NCBI GenBank assembly: GCA_021432635.1
Contig: MU270042.1
Location: 307,577 to 371,576, forward strand
Length of the DNA stretch: 64,000 nt
Reading direction: 5' to 3'
Source of the DNA: Thozetella sp. PMI_491
Lineage: Eukaryota; Ascomycota; Sordariomycetes; Chaetosphaeriales; Chaetosphaeriaceae
The notes under the pieces are model-generated. The model saw only the letters and a program-made list of their open reading frames with translations. It did not search any database and was not told where the DNA came from. The position numbers and the translations under genes were made by a program. Of this stretch, positions 24,686 to 35,063 are shown piece after piece; position 1 is the stretch's first letter, and each line of letters begins with the position of its first letter.

Positions 24686-25427
24686 TTCTCGTGTGCTTAT
24701 AGAGATGTGGGGATAGGAGGCATAAAACGAAAGGTTCTTCAGTCTTCAAGTCAGATGGTCAATGGGCTCCCTCTGTGGTTTTTGCTTGGCGTCATGTTTA
24801 GTTCCTTCGTTATATAAAGGTATGCATGTAGCAACTGTCCGTGGTAACAGGCCTACTGCCGAAAGCTCCGAGCGGGCAGTGGCGCGTGTGGAGTCTAGGG
24901 AAACAATAGCGGATGAGATTGCCCGAGTTGGAGACGCCTCGGACAACGTTCTTCCTTCATGATTCCCAATCAAGGCGCCGAATTTAATGCTGCACACAAT
25001 ACATGGCTGGTTTCATTGTTATTTCGGAACACCTGTGGCCAGGATGGCACGGTCTCACAATATATGGTAATTGACAGGCCTACAGGCCACGAAATGGAGC
25101 TTACAAGGCCACTGGCCAGCCCACAGGGCCTGAAATCATGCCCGTTTTGCTCAAGCAGCCACCGGCTCTAGCCCAAATGAGCTCTACTGGCTGCTTATAC
25201 CCTGGCTCGTCCCGCAAATAACAATTAACCCAGCCCGGTATTGTAGCACCACTCAGTGAGATACTGTACCTTGTCAATCGTAGCCCCGTGCTCGAGATTC
25301 CCCGAGCCGACTAGAGGGGTGGACCCGCTCCCTCAAGAATTTTCATAATGCCTTGGGTATCGGCGGTATGTCCTGAGATGCACCCGAGACGGACCAGAGC
25401 TGTCTTCCTTGCCGTCACCTTCCAAAA
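24686..25427. promoter_or_regulatory. Bidirectional promoter between the flavin monooxygenase and the alpha/beta hydrolase
   Basis: 742 bp separate two divergent starts. Six GGCC tetranucleotides lie within 94 bp at 25037, 25077, 25085, 25107, 25114 and 25127, most as AGGCC or TGGCC, well above the surrounding density. They may form a regulator-binding cluster. No gene is supported in this stretch. Confidence 0.35.
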
Positions 25428-26498
25428 ATGAACAAGAGAGAGTATACGTACACAACTCCGGTGGGCAGCCCTCCCGTGACGGCAGACGTGTACTATCCAA
25501 CCTCAGTGGATGCGAGCTCGCCCAAACCAGTAGGTGAGCACCGCCGCCATGACGAACAACGCAACCCTCTTCAGGCAATGTCGGCTGACATAATTTTCCA
25601 GCGCTGTTATTCCACCCGGGGGGGTTTGTCGTCAGCAGCAAGGATCTTGTCTCTAAGGCTGTCATCGAGTGCCTGGTGATCGAGCTGGGAATGGTAGCCG
25701 TAGTCGCCAACTATCGGCTCTGTCCGTCGGTCTCGGTCTGGGAGGGACCAGTTACCGACGCAAAGTCCTGCCTGAGATGGGTCCGCGATGCTCTTCCCGG
25801 GGCACTCTTGTCAGGCGACGAAAGGGTGACAATTGACGTGGAGCGAATCGCGACCATCGGTTTCTCATGCGGTGGCACTCTGGCGCTGCTTCTTGTGAGT
25901 GGGAGCTGCCAGATAAGCAACTAGTGTCTCGCAGCACTGACCGTTCGTTAATCGCACACAGGCAGCGGAGGAGTACAAACCCACTGCATGCCTGACATTT
26001 TACGGCGAGCTCTACTGGTCAGATCTGATGTGGAGCCAGCCCAAGGCGGCGCTCGCGGGACTCCCTGTAGTCGGCAAGGATGCCTACAACCGCGTCTACG
26101 ACGAGGGGGTGGTAGTTGCGGCTCCCTCGACTCGCAGTCCCACAGGACCCGACATGACCAAGCCGCGCAATGCCTGGCTGCTGACCTCTATCAAGGAAGG
26201 TTGGTGGCTCCGAGAGATTGTCCAGGACGGGAACTACGCGAGAATTGACCCGGCGACTCTGTTTGGGCCAGCGTTCCCCCCCACCGCCTTTATTCATGGT
26301 ACTGCTGATGTCGTGTGCCCGCACAGCCTATCCGAAAAGGCACATGCATCGCTCAGGGAGCATGGTGTGGATACCGCTTTGTTTCTGGTGCCGGACAAGC
26401 CTCACGATTTTGACGCCGCCATGACGAGACATGATGCGGAGTTCACAAAAGTACGTGAGGGCTTGCAGTGGCTTTCGGAGAAAGTTGCGCGCAAGTAG
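25428..26498 (+). CDS. HSL-type alpha/beta hydrolase (esterase/lipase fold)
   Basis: Three exons, 25428-25533, 25602-25894 and 25962-26498, with introns of 68 and 67 bp give 311 residues. The oxyanion motif is HPGGF at 40-44, a variant of the usual HGGG. The nucleophile is Ser124 in GFSCGG, Asp249 lies in HGTADVVCP and His281 in PDKPHDF. The length fits the family. No signal peptide is visible, so a cytosolic enzyme is expected. It is divergent from the flavin monooxygenase and convergent with the regulator gene. It may hydrolyse an ester or lactone formed by the flavoenzyme, but nothing in the sequence fixes the substrate. Confidence 0.85.
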
Positions 26499-26667
26499 GT
26501 TCGCCGAGCCCTTGCTTTTTTTCTTCTCTCTGTCTAGTCCAGTGCAAATGCGGTAAAGATGCCCTTCGGTCAGAAAAATTGCCTCCTGATGCAGCTCCCT
26601 TCCTATTAATGTCTCTGTTCCACTCTTCACCCTTCCCAGCTACAGTCTCGGTCCTGCGCTTTCCTCG

Positions 26668-28830
26668 TCATGTCGTCCTCACGTGAGGCAACTCGGGCCC
26701 GGCTAGATAGTCTTTGGCTACATTGTTAATCCCACCCATATCCTGCAGCAAGTTTGTGAGCTCCTGCATCTGCGAGTCGCCGGACTGGCTCACCCACAGC
26801 CCGCTATTGAGAAAGTCGCGGCAGATGGCAAGCGGCAGGGGCGTAAACGGGTGCATCTATGTTGGGGCCGTCCCGCTGTCAGAGAGCATACTTGCAGAGG
26901 AAGGGATGGACAGACTTTAAAATAGCTGAGCGAGCCAATAGACCTTGCGAGGTCGATGATGCCGAACACGGCGGTCAAGGCACGGTGTTGCCAACTCAGG
27001 ACCACTTCGTCGTAAGCCTCGTGATCTGTAGGCAGCGTCTTCCTCAAGCTGCTGCAGAGGCACAGCGTGAGCGCGTGGGAGAACATGCGAGTGAAGAGAA
27101 GGATAGGGTCGGAGCGAAGCAGCGAGGGCCGGTGGTGGGCCTGGAGTACCTCGGTGCGCTGGTCCAGCGTGCTTGACAGGCTTGAGTGGTGGCTAAATAA
27201 CTCGGGCGTAGGCGTGCTCCCTTCGCAGCTATTGAGGCGATCGCGCTTGAGGGAGGCGATGTTGCGAGAGATGGTGCAGAATATGATGAGTTCGAGAAAG
27301 GGGCTCTGGCCGGACTGGGCCGGCGATTCAAAGAGCTCGTGCAGATACTGCGTCCTGGCGTGACCGTCGTCTTGGAGCTCATCGTTTTGAAAGACGTCGT
27401 CTGGTAGGGGAAGTCGGGTAGTGCGCTGCAAAGTTAGGATCTCCCACCTTCTCATTGGCTTTTTGACCCAGCGCCGGCTGCTCTAGGCCCTTTTCGCCCA
27501 TCAGAGAGGAGAAGAAAGGGGAAAGAACGTACCACATGCTCGTGTAGGGTCAGCGGCCACATTCCACGCTTACTAACCAACACGTCGACGCAGTAGGCCA
27601 TCCAAAAGGCGCGGCGCTTTTCCTCAAGATGGATCCAGCCGTCACGACTGTCCGGCCTTGGGGGCTGCAGGGGGTCGTCGAGGCGATGCAAACCCATCAG
27701 CTGGACAATGCGGAAGCACTGGCCGGCGCTGAGCCAGCCCTGGCGATGGCTGCGATGCATGAAGTCGTGAATGGACATGAGGATGCGCGCCTGGACGTAC
27801 TCTATGCTCAAGGCCTCGCTGGGATACTCATTGCTGGCAGCCAGCAGCTTTTGGGTCTTCTGGTACAGCGACTCCTGCAGCGGCTGCAGGTGCGACGACA
27901 GCGAGGCTGCCGAGTTCCATATTGCATGCTGCAAGCAATTCTGCGCTCGGGTCTTGGAGGAGGACTGAGCCCACGAGAAGTAGTGGCGCCGGTGCAGGAT
28001 GGGGACGGATTGGTGTGTCCTCTCAAAATAGACCTGGTCTCTAGAGCACCATGGTTAATTTAGCTCCTCCCTGCTTTGCCCCGGGGGCGGAGGGGGCCAC
28101 CCACAGATCTGACTGCAGTAAGCTAGTCGGGACGAACAGCTCGGCTGGAGGTGGGGGAAGGATCGTGACTCCAACGGAGCCAAACGTGTCCCCCTGGTTC
28201 GCCAACTGCGGAGGCTCGGCTGTGATCTGGCTTGCCAGCACGGGAGCTGCCGAAACGGAGCCCGTCGAGATGGGGTCCGCTGAGTGAGGGCCGGCCGTGT
28301 CGGGTGTCAGCACCATGCCGGACCAACCCGGCGACAAGGGCGGGTTGATGGCCAGCTCCGTCGAAGTCGAGGAGAGGCCCGACGCGTAAAAGAAATCCTC
28401 ACCGACTTCGGCCAATGTAGCGTCGGCGGAGAGCAGGTCCAGCTCGAGCGGGGGCATGTCCATCGGCGACGGCGGTGGCAGCGCTGCGACGGACGCCGGC
28501 TGCGCTACCCCACGCGCCTCGGTGAGCTGATGCTCCAGTGCGGCTAGCATGACGTGAGCTAAGAGGCGGTCGTGCGGGTGCTGTTGTTTGCATGTCATTA
28601 CCTATCTTGTTCTGCAGCTCCTTGAGATAACCCTTCTTGGGCCCACGCTGGACTTGGCCGGCCGGCTCGCAATTGGCCTGAGACCCGGTACACGTTCCGC
28701 AGCGAGGGCGCCGGCCGTCGCACTTGAGCTTCTTGGCGCGGCACCGTACGCACGCCGCACCTGGCTTCTGCCGGGGCCCGTCGCCTATCAGACGGCCGGT
28801 AGTGCGAGGCGACGCGGGGCTAGAGGGCAT
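26668..28830 (-). CDS. Zn2Cys6 transcription factor with fungal-specific TF domain
   Basis: Five exons, 28830-28602, 28543-28105, 28040-27533, 27425-26916 and 26856-26668, give 624 residues. The binuclear zinc cluster spans residues 27-54 with spacing C-x2-C-x6-C-x6-C-x2-C-x6-C (CVRCRAKKLKCD at its start), followed by a basic linker GPKKGYLKELQNKIG. A Pro/Ser/Thr-rich linker runs to the fungal-specific domain, which begins VYFERTHQSVPILHR and contains QARILMSIHDF and EEKRRAFWMAYCVD. The gene closes the core cluster on the right and is the obvious candidate for its pathway-specific activator. The intron 1 acceptor has a second in-frame option 15 bp upstream. Confidence 0.88.
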
Positions 28831-29454
28831 TTCCGTGTTGGTTGTGTTTAGCGTCAGCTGTTGGTGCTGAGGAATGGAGTGCTGGTCGGGGACGGCTGTG
28901 CTTCCCGTGGGGATGATTCCGCTTATTTTTATCCGCTCGCGGGCTACAGTACGATCAAGGCGGCTGTGTCAGCGATACCCGCAGGCCCCCACGCAAAGAC
29001 CGGAGATGCATGCATTTTTGGAAACGCCTAGGTACCTTCTGTCTCGAAAAGGGCGGACAGTGGTTGGGTAGGTACTGGTTAGACTTTTCGAAATCGTGGC
29101 TCAACGAAATCAATTGCAGTACCGAAAAACTTGCCGGCGACGGTAGAGGTTAGCTCCTTGGGCCTAATCGTTATGCGACGTGGGGCGCGTGGGTTTCACA
29201 GTACAAGTGAGTGCATTTATTTATGTTAGGATACCTCTTTATTCAGCTATAAAAATTGCTGACCTCCATTGTAGCAAGAGCCAGTCTCTTGACGTACTCG
29301 ACACGCTAAGCCAGGCCCTAGTTGGCTGAAATGTTGCGTAGTGTTACGATCAGGCCTAAGGAGTTGGTGTCCTATCCCGGTAAAAGCGGTATGTGCTATC
29401 TAAGCCTATGCCGGTTTATATCTGCAGTGTGGCACGGGACGGTCCTCGCTGCAG

Positions 29455-29600
29455 CCGTGCCATCCATGGGGACCAAGGGTGCTCGACTGCCCACGGCATG
29501 ACACCCTTCACAAGTGGAATCTACGTATGCAGCGCACTAAGCCGCGTCAATGGGGAGGTCAGCATCGAGTGCAGTGCCGAAGCCGTGGTGGCTTTGGCTG
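29455..29600 (+). repeat. Diverged duplicated relic, copy A
   Basis: Two parts of this segment recur nearby. 29455-29525 resembles 30600-30665 on the same strand; both contain TGCC(A/T)TCC followed by GGGGACC. 29540-29600 matches the reverse complement of 30345-30400, sharing GCGTCAATGGGGA and AAGCCGTGGTGGCTTTGG. Translated, the shared part reads SRVNGxVSIxxSAEAVVAL on both. It looks like the decayed remains of a small duplicated gene of unknown family. Confidence 0.45.
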
Positions 29601-30217
29601 GGAAGGGAAGGGAGGGGGTTCATGCAGGGGGGAGGGGGGGGAGATAATGCAGCTCGCCGACTTCTGGCACCACCCCGAGTGCGAGTGCGAGTCATGGTGT
29701 AAGCAACCATTTCTGAGCTTATTTAGAAAGCCTCGCGGCTTGGTTCATCGTACTGTGGGGCGTCAAGTGTACCTACAAAAGATTCCACGCACTGGCTACA
29801 ACCTTCCCTCAATCAAGCATCCTTACCACCACCAAACCCAGCGCCAGCTCGAGACCGTTCAGTACCAGTGACGCGATGCCGTGCCGTGGTCCACTCCGCG
29901 GTGAATTGCATCATGGGTCTACGTAGGCCATAGATTGGCCTTGAACAACTTATCAAATGGTAAGATGGAACAGAACTGCTGGCACGAAACAGAAATGCAG
30001 AACGGCTCTCCACTTGTTTGTGTAGTGCCTCGGCATGCCTGGCCGGGATATACGGTATGACTAGGACAGTCTGTATATAGCAAGGGACGGTTCGGCCAAT
30101 GAGAGATTCGGAGGGTCTGAACGTAGGTTCACGGGGAAGCACTTCGTCTAGACGCGGTCGTCTTAGCGCTGCCAGATTTAAATCAAGACAGATATTGTGG
30201 GGCGAAAAGCGTAGCTA

Positions 30218-30592
30218 CTAAAGCCTCCATTCACCGGCTCCAATCTTTCCGAAATCAACTATCTTTGACACCACCAAACTACCAAACCCAGCGCCGGCTT
30301 GACACCCAACAGTGCAACTACGTACATGACCTCCTCCCAAAGCCACCACGGCTTCAGCACTGCCCTTGATGCTGACGTCCCCATTGACGCGACTGGAGCC
30401 ACGATATTGTGCCTTCGCCATCAAGATAAACACACCGCCGATCGCTCTGACGAAGTGAGGCGGATGCGCACCATCGTGATTATAATAATGCACGTCGACG
30501 ATCACGTTACGGCACGGAGGATCTAAATTGCTACCAATCGGTACTACGGCTTTCTCGCAAAGGTGCTGACATTGTAACCCCCACCCCATCAT
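30218..30592 (-). pseudogene. Small unknown frame related to copy A (relic or hypothetical protein)
   Basis: A 124-codon frame starts with ATG. Its middle (SRVNGDVSIKGSAEAVVAL) matches the copy at 29540-29600, and its end (AGAGFG) matches a third fragment at 29820-29880. No signal peptide or known domain was recognised. The neighbouring copies are broken, so this is more likely a relic than an active gene, but the open frame makes a small protein possible. Confidence 0.25.
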
Positions 30593-31673
30593 GGCTCAGT
30601 GCCTTCCGAGGGGACCGAGGACACTCGGCTACCCGCATGATACACTTCACGAGAGCAATGGACATAGGCGCCGAAGCCTCGGGCGCAGGCACCTTCTGCA
30701 AATGTCGCTCTCCTGTCAAGAATACCGCAACAAATAGTACCTGAAACCCTATTGTGCTGGCTGGGGACGGTGGTCAGGTGGGCTAAACACAGAACACCCC
30801 GGATCCACTCGATGACAAACTGGGAAGTTTTCACCTCGTTTTTGTTTTCTTGTTTAGCAAAGAAACTTAACCTAGCGTATTGCCGTTTTAAAGTAGCCTT
30901 TGGTTAGCTATATTTGTGAGGAAGCGCTACGCCGAAGGTCGGCTTGAAGACGTTCGAATAAAACTTGTAACTTCTTTAGAGCCCGATAAATAAAATCAAG
31001 TAGGTAAACAAAATAATCAAATCGGAAACAATCATCATTTGGTATTACATTTTAGATTAACGTTACGTATCGGAGAAAAGAAATCTATTGGGGTGCGTTT
31101 TAAAAATTGAATGAAAGCGGAGGCTGCAGGGAAGGAGCAGGTTTGCCGGGGAAATGATATTTCTATAGCACAGTGCCAGGATTGAACGGTGTATTTGTCA
31201 AAATTACCTAATTCGGGAATAGCATCACCTCTCTTAAAATCCCGAACTCCGATCGTAACCATGCACTAAAATCGTAATTTACAGCTCGGAAAAATAGCAG
31301 CACCTGTAGAGACTATTGCGGATGTTCGCAAACATTTTAAGCACGGCATGAAAGGTCAGAGGAAAAAATTAGTGGCTACCCTCGTATGGGATTGGCTTTA
31401 TCCCATGGTCAAATTTGTGCTCTCTCTCAGCCGAAAGTTTGCATAGGTATCCGGGATCCGGTGCTACCCTCTGCCCGCTTTTCTCAAGCCATGGAAAAAA
31501 TCAATTTTCCGTTGTAGAACTGGCTGTGAGCATATAAACTGGGTATTTATCTCGTATGTCAAATCAGGCTCGTGACTTTCATAATCTGTCGTCTTTCGGC
31601 TCATCCCGACCCTGCAATCTTACCCCAACTGAGCCAGCTCCATCACAAAGTCTTCCAACACATCTGACACACC

Positions 31674-32708
31674 ATGGCTCCTCTGGTCTGGCTCATCACC
31701 GGATGTTCCTCTGGGTTCGGCGAGCAGTTTGTGTCTTCGGCTCTGGCACGGGGAGACAAAGTGATCGCAACTGGGCGAAACGCTGCGAAGAGGCTTAAGC
31801 ATCTCGAGTCGGCAGGGGCAGCCATTGTTGAACTCGATATAGGACTTCCAGAAGTGGAAATCAAGCACATAGTTGACAATGCGGTCCAGATCTACGGTAC
31901 TATCGATGTTCTGGTCAACAATGCCGGTATTGGGTCTTTTGGCCTTTTCGAAGAAACCGTGTAAGCTACTCCTTAGCCGCCAGTCTAAGCTTTTGTTGCC
32001 TGACAAGATAATGGAGGTCAAGCTGCAACAGTTATCGCAAGATATTCGAGGTAAATTATTTCGGAGCCCAGTCAGTTACCCGAGCTGTCATCCCTTATAT
32101 GCGAGCAAAGAAATCCGGGACGATTGCCTTCATGGGGTCCATGTTCGGGTGGTGGGTTCCTGGGGGCGTAACAGCCTATGGAGGCACTAAGTTTGCTCTC
32201 GAAGGTAAGCTACTAGCGTCTCTGTACGATTCTACTTATAAAGAATTAAAGTTTTTTGCTAGCCTTTGTCCATGGTCTCCAGGGAGAGCTTGCGCCTTTC
32301 AACATTCGAACAACAATCTTCTCGCCCGGCTGCTTTCGGACGGGGTTTACCAACGCCCCGCATATGGTTCTTACAAACCCCGAGGACATGTTAGAGGCCT
32401 ACGGTCCGCTCAACCAGAAAATGAAAGATGCCGCGCAAAATCTGTTCGGCAACGAGCGCGGAGACACCAAGAAAGGTGTCGAGCTTATGATCGACGTAAT
32501 CCGTGGCGAAGGGTGCGCCGCTCAGCGCAAGTTCCCTACTCATCTACCGGTTGGCATGGATGCCGTCGTGAGCATAGAGACCAAGTGCAAAGAGACGCTG
32601 AAGCTGATTGAGCTCTGGAGGAAGGATATATCGAGTACAGATCGGGATGATTTCGAGGAAATATCCGGCATTGAGTCTATAGTAATCCCTGCACCAATGG
32701 AGGTATAG
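31674..32708 (+). CDS. Short-chain dehydrogenase/reductase (classical SDR)
   Basis: Three exons, 31674-31960, 32023-32204 and 32263-32708, with introns of 62 and 58 bp give 304 residues. The nucleotide-binding motif TGCSSGFG is at residues 9-16, NNAG marks the core (DVLVNNAGIGSFG), and the catalytic Ser lies in GSMFGWW with Tyr and Lys in AYGGTK. A C-terminal stretch ends the protein without membrane segments. The first acceptor was chosen because it keeps the usual nine-residue helix before FEVNYFGA. It lies 2.8 kb beyond the regulator, so it may be a cluster member that reduces a ketone or oxidises an alcohol, or an unrelated neighbour. Confidence 0.85.
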
Positions 32709-34663
32709 GCAGATGTACTATTATTTCGCATGAACACAACTCGCCTGTTTAAGATAGCTACGTTCCTCCTGCCTCGCGTTGAAGTTCCAAATATCTCTTT
32801 CCTTTTCTTTGCAAGTTCTTTCCATGCACTCTCTTCTTTTATACCAATTAACAGGTAGTAGATACCTACTTGGATCACGAGCACTATCTGACCCTCGCAA
32901 ATTTTCGTTCGCTAGGGGCCTGGAGGCTGAATTGCCCGCGGCACGCACATCGGCAACCCCTCGCTCTCGAATACTGTGAGGGCTTTACGGTATACAGGTA
33001 GGGGTCATAGAAGATCTGCACTTTGTCAAATTTGGCGCCCGGGCCACCGTGATAGGCTGGATGGCCGTAATCGAGGATCTGTGGAGCTTGAGGATATTGT
33101 TAGTCGATCAATGACGGCGGCGTCTTTAGCATCGACTCCTACGTTTAATTCTTTGGAGTATTATGGTATTAGCACTATATTTAGTCTATTTCTTATTTTG
33201 CCTTGGAAGTCAAATGGCTTTTACTTATGAAATCCTGATGTCACAGCCAAATTTACTTGGCATAGTTGACTGCCACTTCTCTAAAACCCTCCAAAGGCAT
33301 GTTTGAGAAGGTGGCCTTTGTTCTTCCAGAGAAACTCGCCAACCGGTATGCCACGAATAGGACCTACTCTTAGGTCTGTTTTCATAAGCCCCCACTACAA
33401 GTAGCAACTCCGTCATCTAGGGAAAGGATGTTGTAAATTTTTCATCTCGAAGCCAACATAGATTACCGTCGGAACTATCGATGGGTTTTGTTTTTGTTCA
33501 AGTTGTGCTCTTTGAAAAAAGTTGAATTGTGATTCTGGGTTCTGATCTTCATCCTCATCTTCATCTTCATCTTCATCTTCGTCCTCGTCGTGATTTTTGT
33601 CTTTGTATGGAATGGTGCCAATCAACGAGTAGAAGTTCGACCAAGATTATTACGGCCCACGGACACAAAGATGCTAAAGCCATACTAGGTCTTAAGTATG
33701 CCATATATGTCAACACTGGCTCGCCCAATCCTCCATAATGGGACAGGAGACTTAAGGCAGTAGCCCTGGTAATGTGTCTGATCTGGGTCATTCAATCCAC
33801 ACATCTTTAGCTGTCGCCCCCGTAGTGTGAGGGGGTTCCTAACGTGCTGCAGTTCGGAAGGAACTTTGACATGTTAGATAGAAGCTCCTACTCTGGGGTA
33901 TGCTCCGTCGATGAGTTCACACTTGTCTCACACCTAACCCCGACCCGTGACTTCTGGGGTTGCGGTATTCCTTTGTGCATATAGAATTATAGGTAATGTG
34001 TTATGTCCCGCATTTGTAAAACGTGTTTTACTGTGTAAGCGTGTAAGCCGCGCGACTATAGTTGCCCTTATCTCATTGCTGGCCTTCCCAGTCGCGTTAA
34101 TATAGACGATCGCTCGCGAAATAGAGGATGTAATGGTAGCGTTAAGTATCTACTGTAGTACCCTTTGTTTGGGCGAGAGGTTAGGCTAATAGACTGCCGC
34201 AGTCGCTACCTTCTCACCTGTATTATTGCAACCCTTGTTCCGTCTTCGCGATGCGTGCCTTCCACATCGGTGAAGCGTCGGATGTCCGGCTCACGCCAGA
34301 CCGCCGCCCGGCTTGTCAAGCCAGTGTGTTGCTTGTCAGCCGCCACTGCAACCTAATTCGATTTTGACTGCACCACCAAAAGTCTCACTGTATTTGATTG
34401 AACTTTTGAGACTTCTATAATTAATTCGCTCATAGACAGTAGTACAAACAGGCAAAATAGAGCCGTTTAGAAAAAGTTTCTATAGTGAAACCTCTACTGC
34501 TAGCTTTTACACCGAACAGCTTTTCCCCGGATCGTGCTGCTTCAAGACGTCAAGTAATCATGCGATTAAGCATAACATTCCGATCGTTTCTACATCCACT
34601 TCTGCGGATATGCAAATATCCAAGCCCTGCTACCAAGTAGATGCAGCGAAGAGTTGAGAAAAA
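32709..34663. other. Intergenic region
   Basis: No gene is supported in about 2 kb. It contains only short frames and a CATCTT-type microsatellite, listed separately. Base composition is mixed, without the extreme TA bias of the transposon tracts. Confidence 0.4.
33547..33590 (+). repeat. TCATCT/TCGTCC microsatellite
   Basis: A hexanucleotide-like run of TCATC(C/T) units changes into TCGTCC units. On the opposite strand it would encode alternating Asp and Glu, but the frame has no supporting context. Confidence 0.8.
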
Positions 34664-34993
34664 CTATCCCGCAGAAAGCCGACCGAAGATTTTAGGCGCT
34701 GGAACGCCTTTGCTCTGTAGATTTACCAACAAGTCCTGGGAAACACTTGGTGTGAAGCAGTAGCTGTGCTCCGTACTGAATGCTGGCCTTCGGCTTTCGT
34801 CGGCAAACGAAGCCATAACGTCATATGCTAGCCCGCTGTAATCGCATCCCCTTGCTATTTTCAGACCGCAGGGTCCTTGGCTTAGGCCATCAGCAATGAC
34901 TTTGCGCTCTATCTCACTACAATAAAAAGATGTCTTCCTTTGCCAGGCTAGTGGCCATAGCACGAGGGACAAGGACTGTGCCCTAACTAACAT
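34664..34993 (-). CDS. Candidate small secreted protein, unknown family
   Basis: An uninterrupted 109-codon frame starts with ATG. Its first residues (MLVRAQSLSLVLWPLAW) resemble a short signal peptide. The mature part would be about 90 residues with four cysteines (FYCSE, GPCG, RGCD, SYCF), which could form two disulfides. No intron is needed. This pattern resembles small secreted fungal proteins such as effectors or small ribonuclease-like folds, but no family motif is certain. It ends just 70 bp from a pogo-type transposon. It could be a chance frame. Confidence 0.35.
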   Translation of the reverse strand: MLVRAQSLSLVLWPLAWQRKTSFYCSEIERKVIADGLSQGPCGLKIARGCDYSGLAYDVMASFADESRRPAFSTEHSYCFTPSVSQDLLVNLQSKGVPAPKIFGRLSAG

Positions 34994-35063
34994 CTAATTC
35001 GCTAAGCTAACAAGATATCCAGTACTAACCATCTAATAATAAAATGTACTAACTAACTAGTTA

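Larger units (their letters stand above)
28831..31673. other. Gene-poor spacer with duplicated relics
   Basis: No intact gene is supported over 2.8 kb. The first 200 bp will contain the regulator's promoter. 29.4-30.7 kb holds several short diverged copies of the same sequences in both orientations (listed separately). 30830-31500 is AT-rich with nothing recognised. The last 150 bp carry the SDR promoter. Confidence 0.4.

Noticed and set aside
5190-28830. Assignment as a citrinin cluster
   Set aside because: The hydrolase and dioxygenase have citrinin counterparts, but no aldehyde dehydrogenase or GMC-type oxidoreductase of that pathway was seen, and a TropB-like monooxygenase is present instead.
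5190-28830. Assignment as a tropolone-sesquiterpenoid (xenovulene/eupenifeldin-type) cluster
   Set aside because: No terpene cyclase, hetero-Diels-Alder-type enzyme or P450 heme-binding motif was found between 5 and 33 kb.
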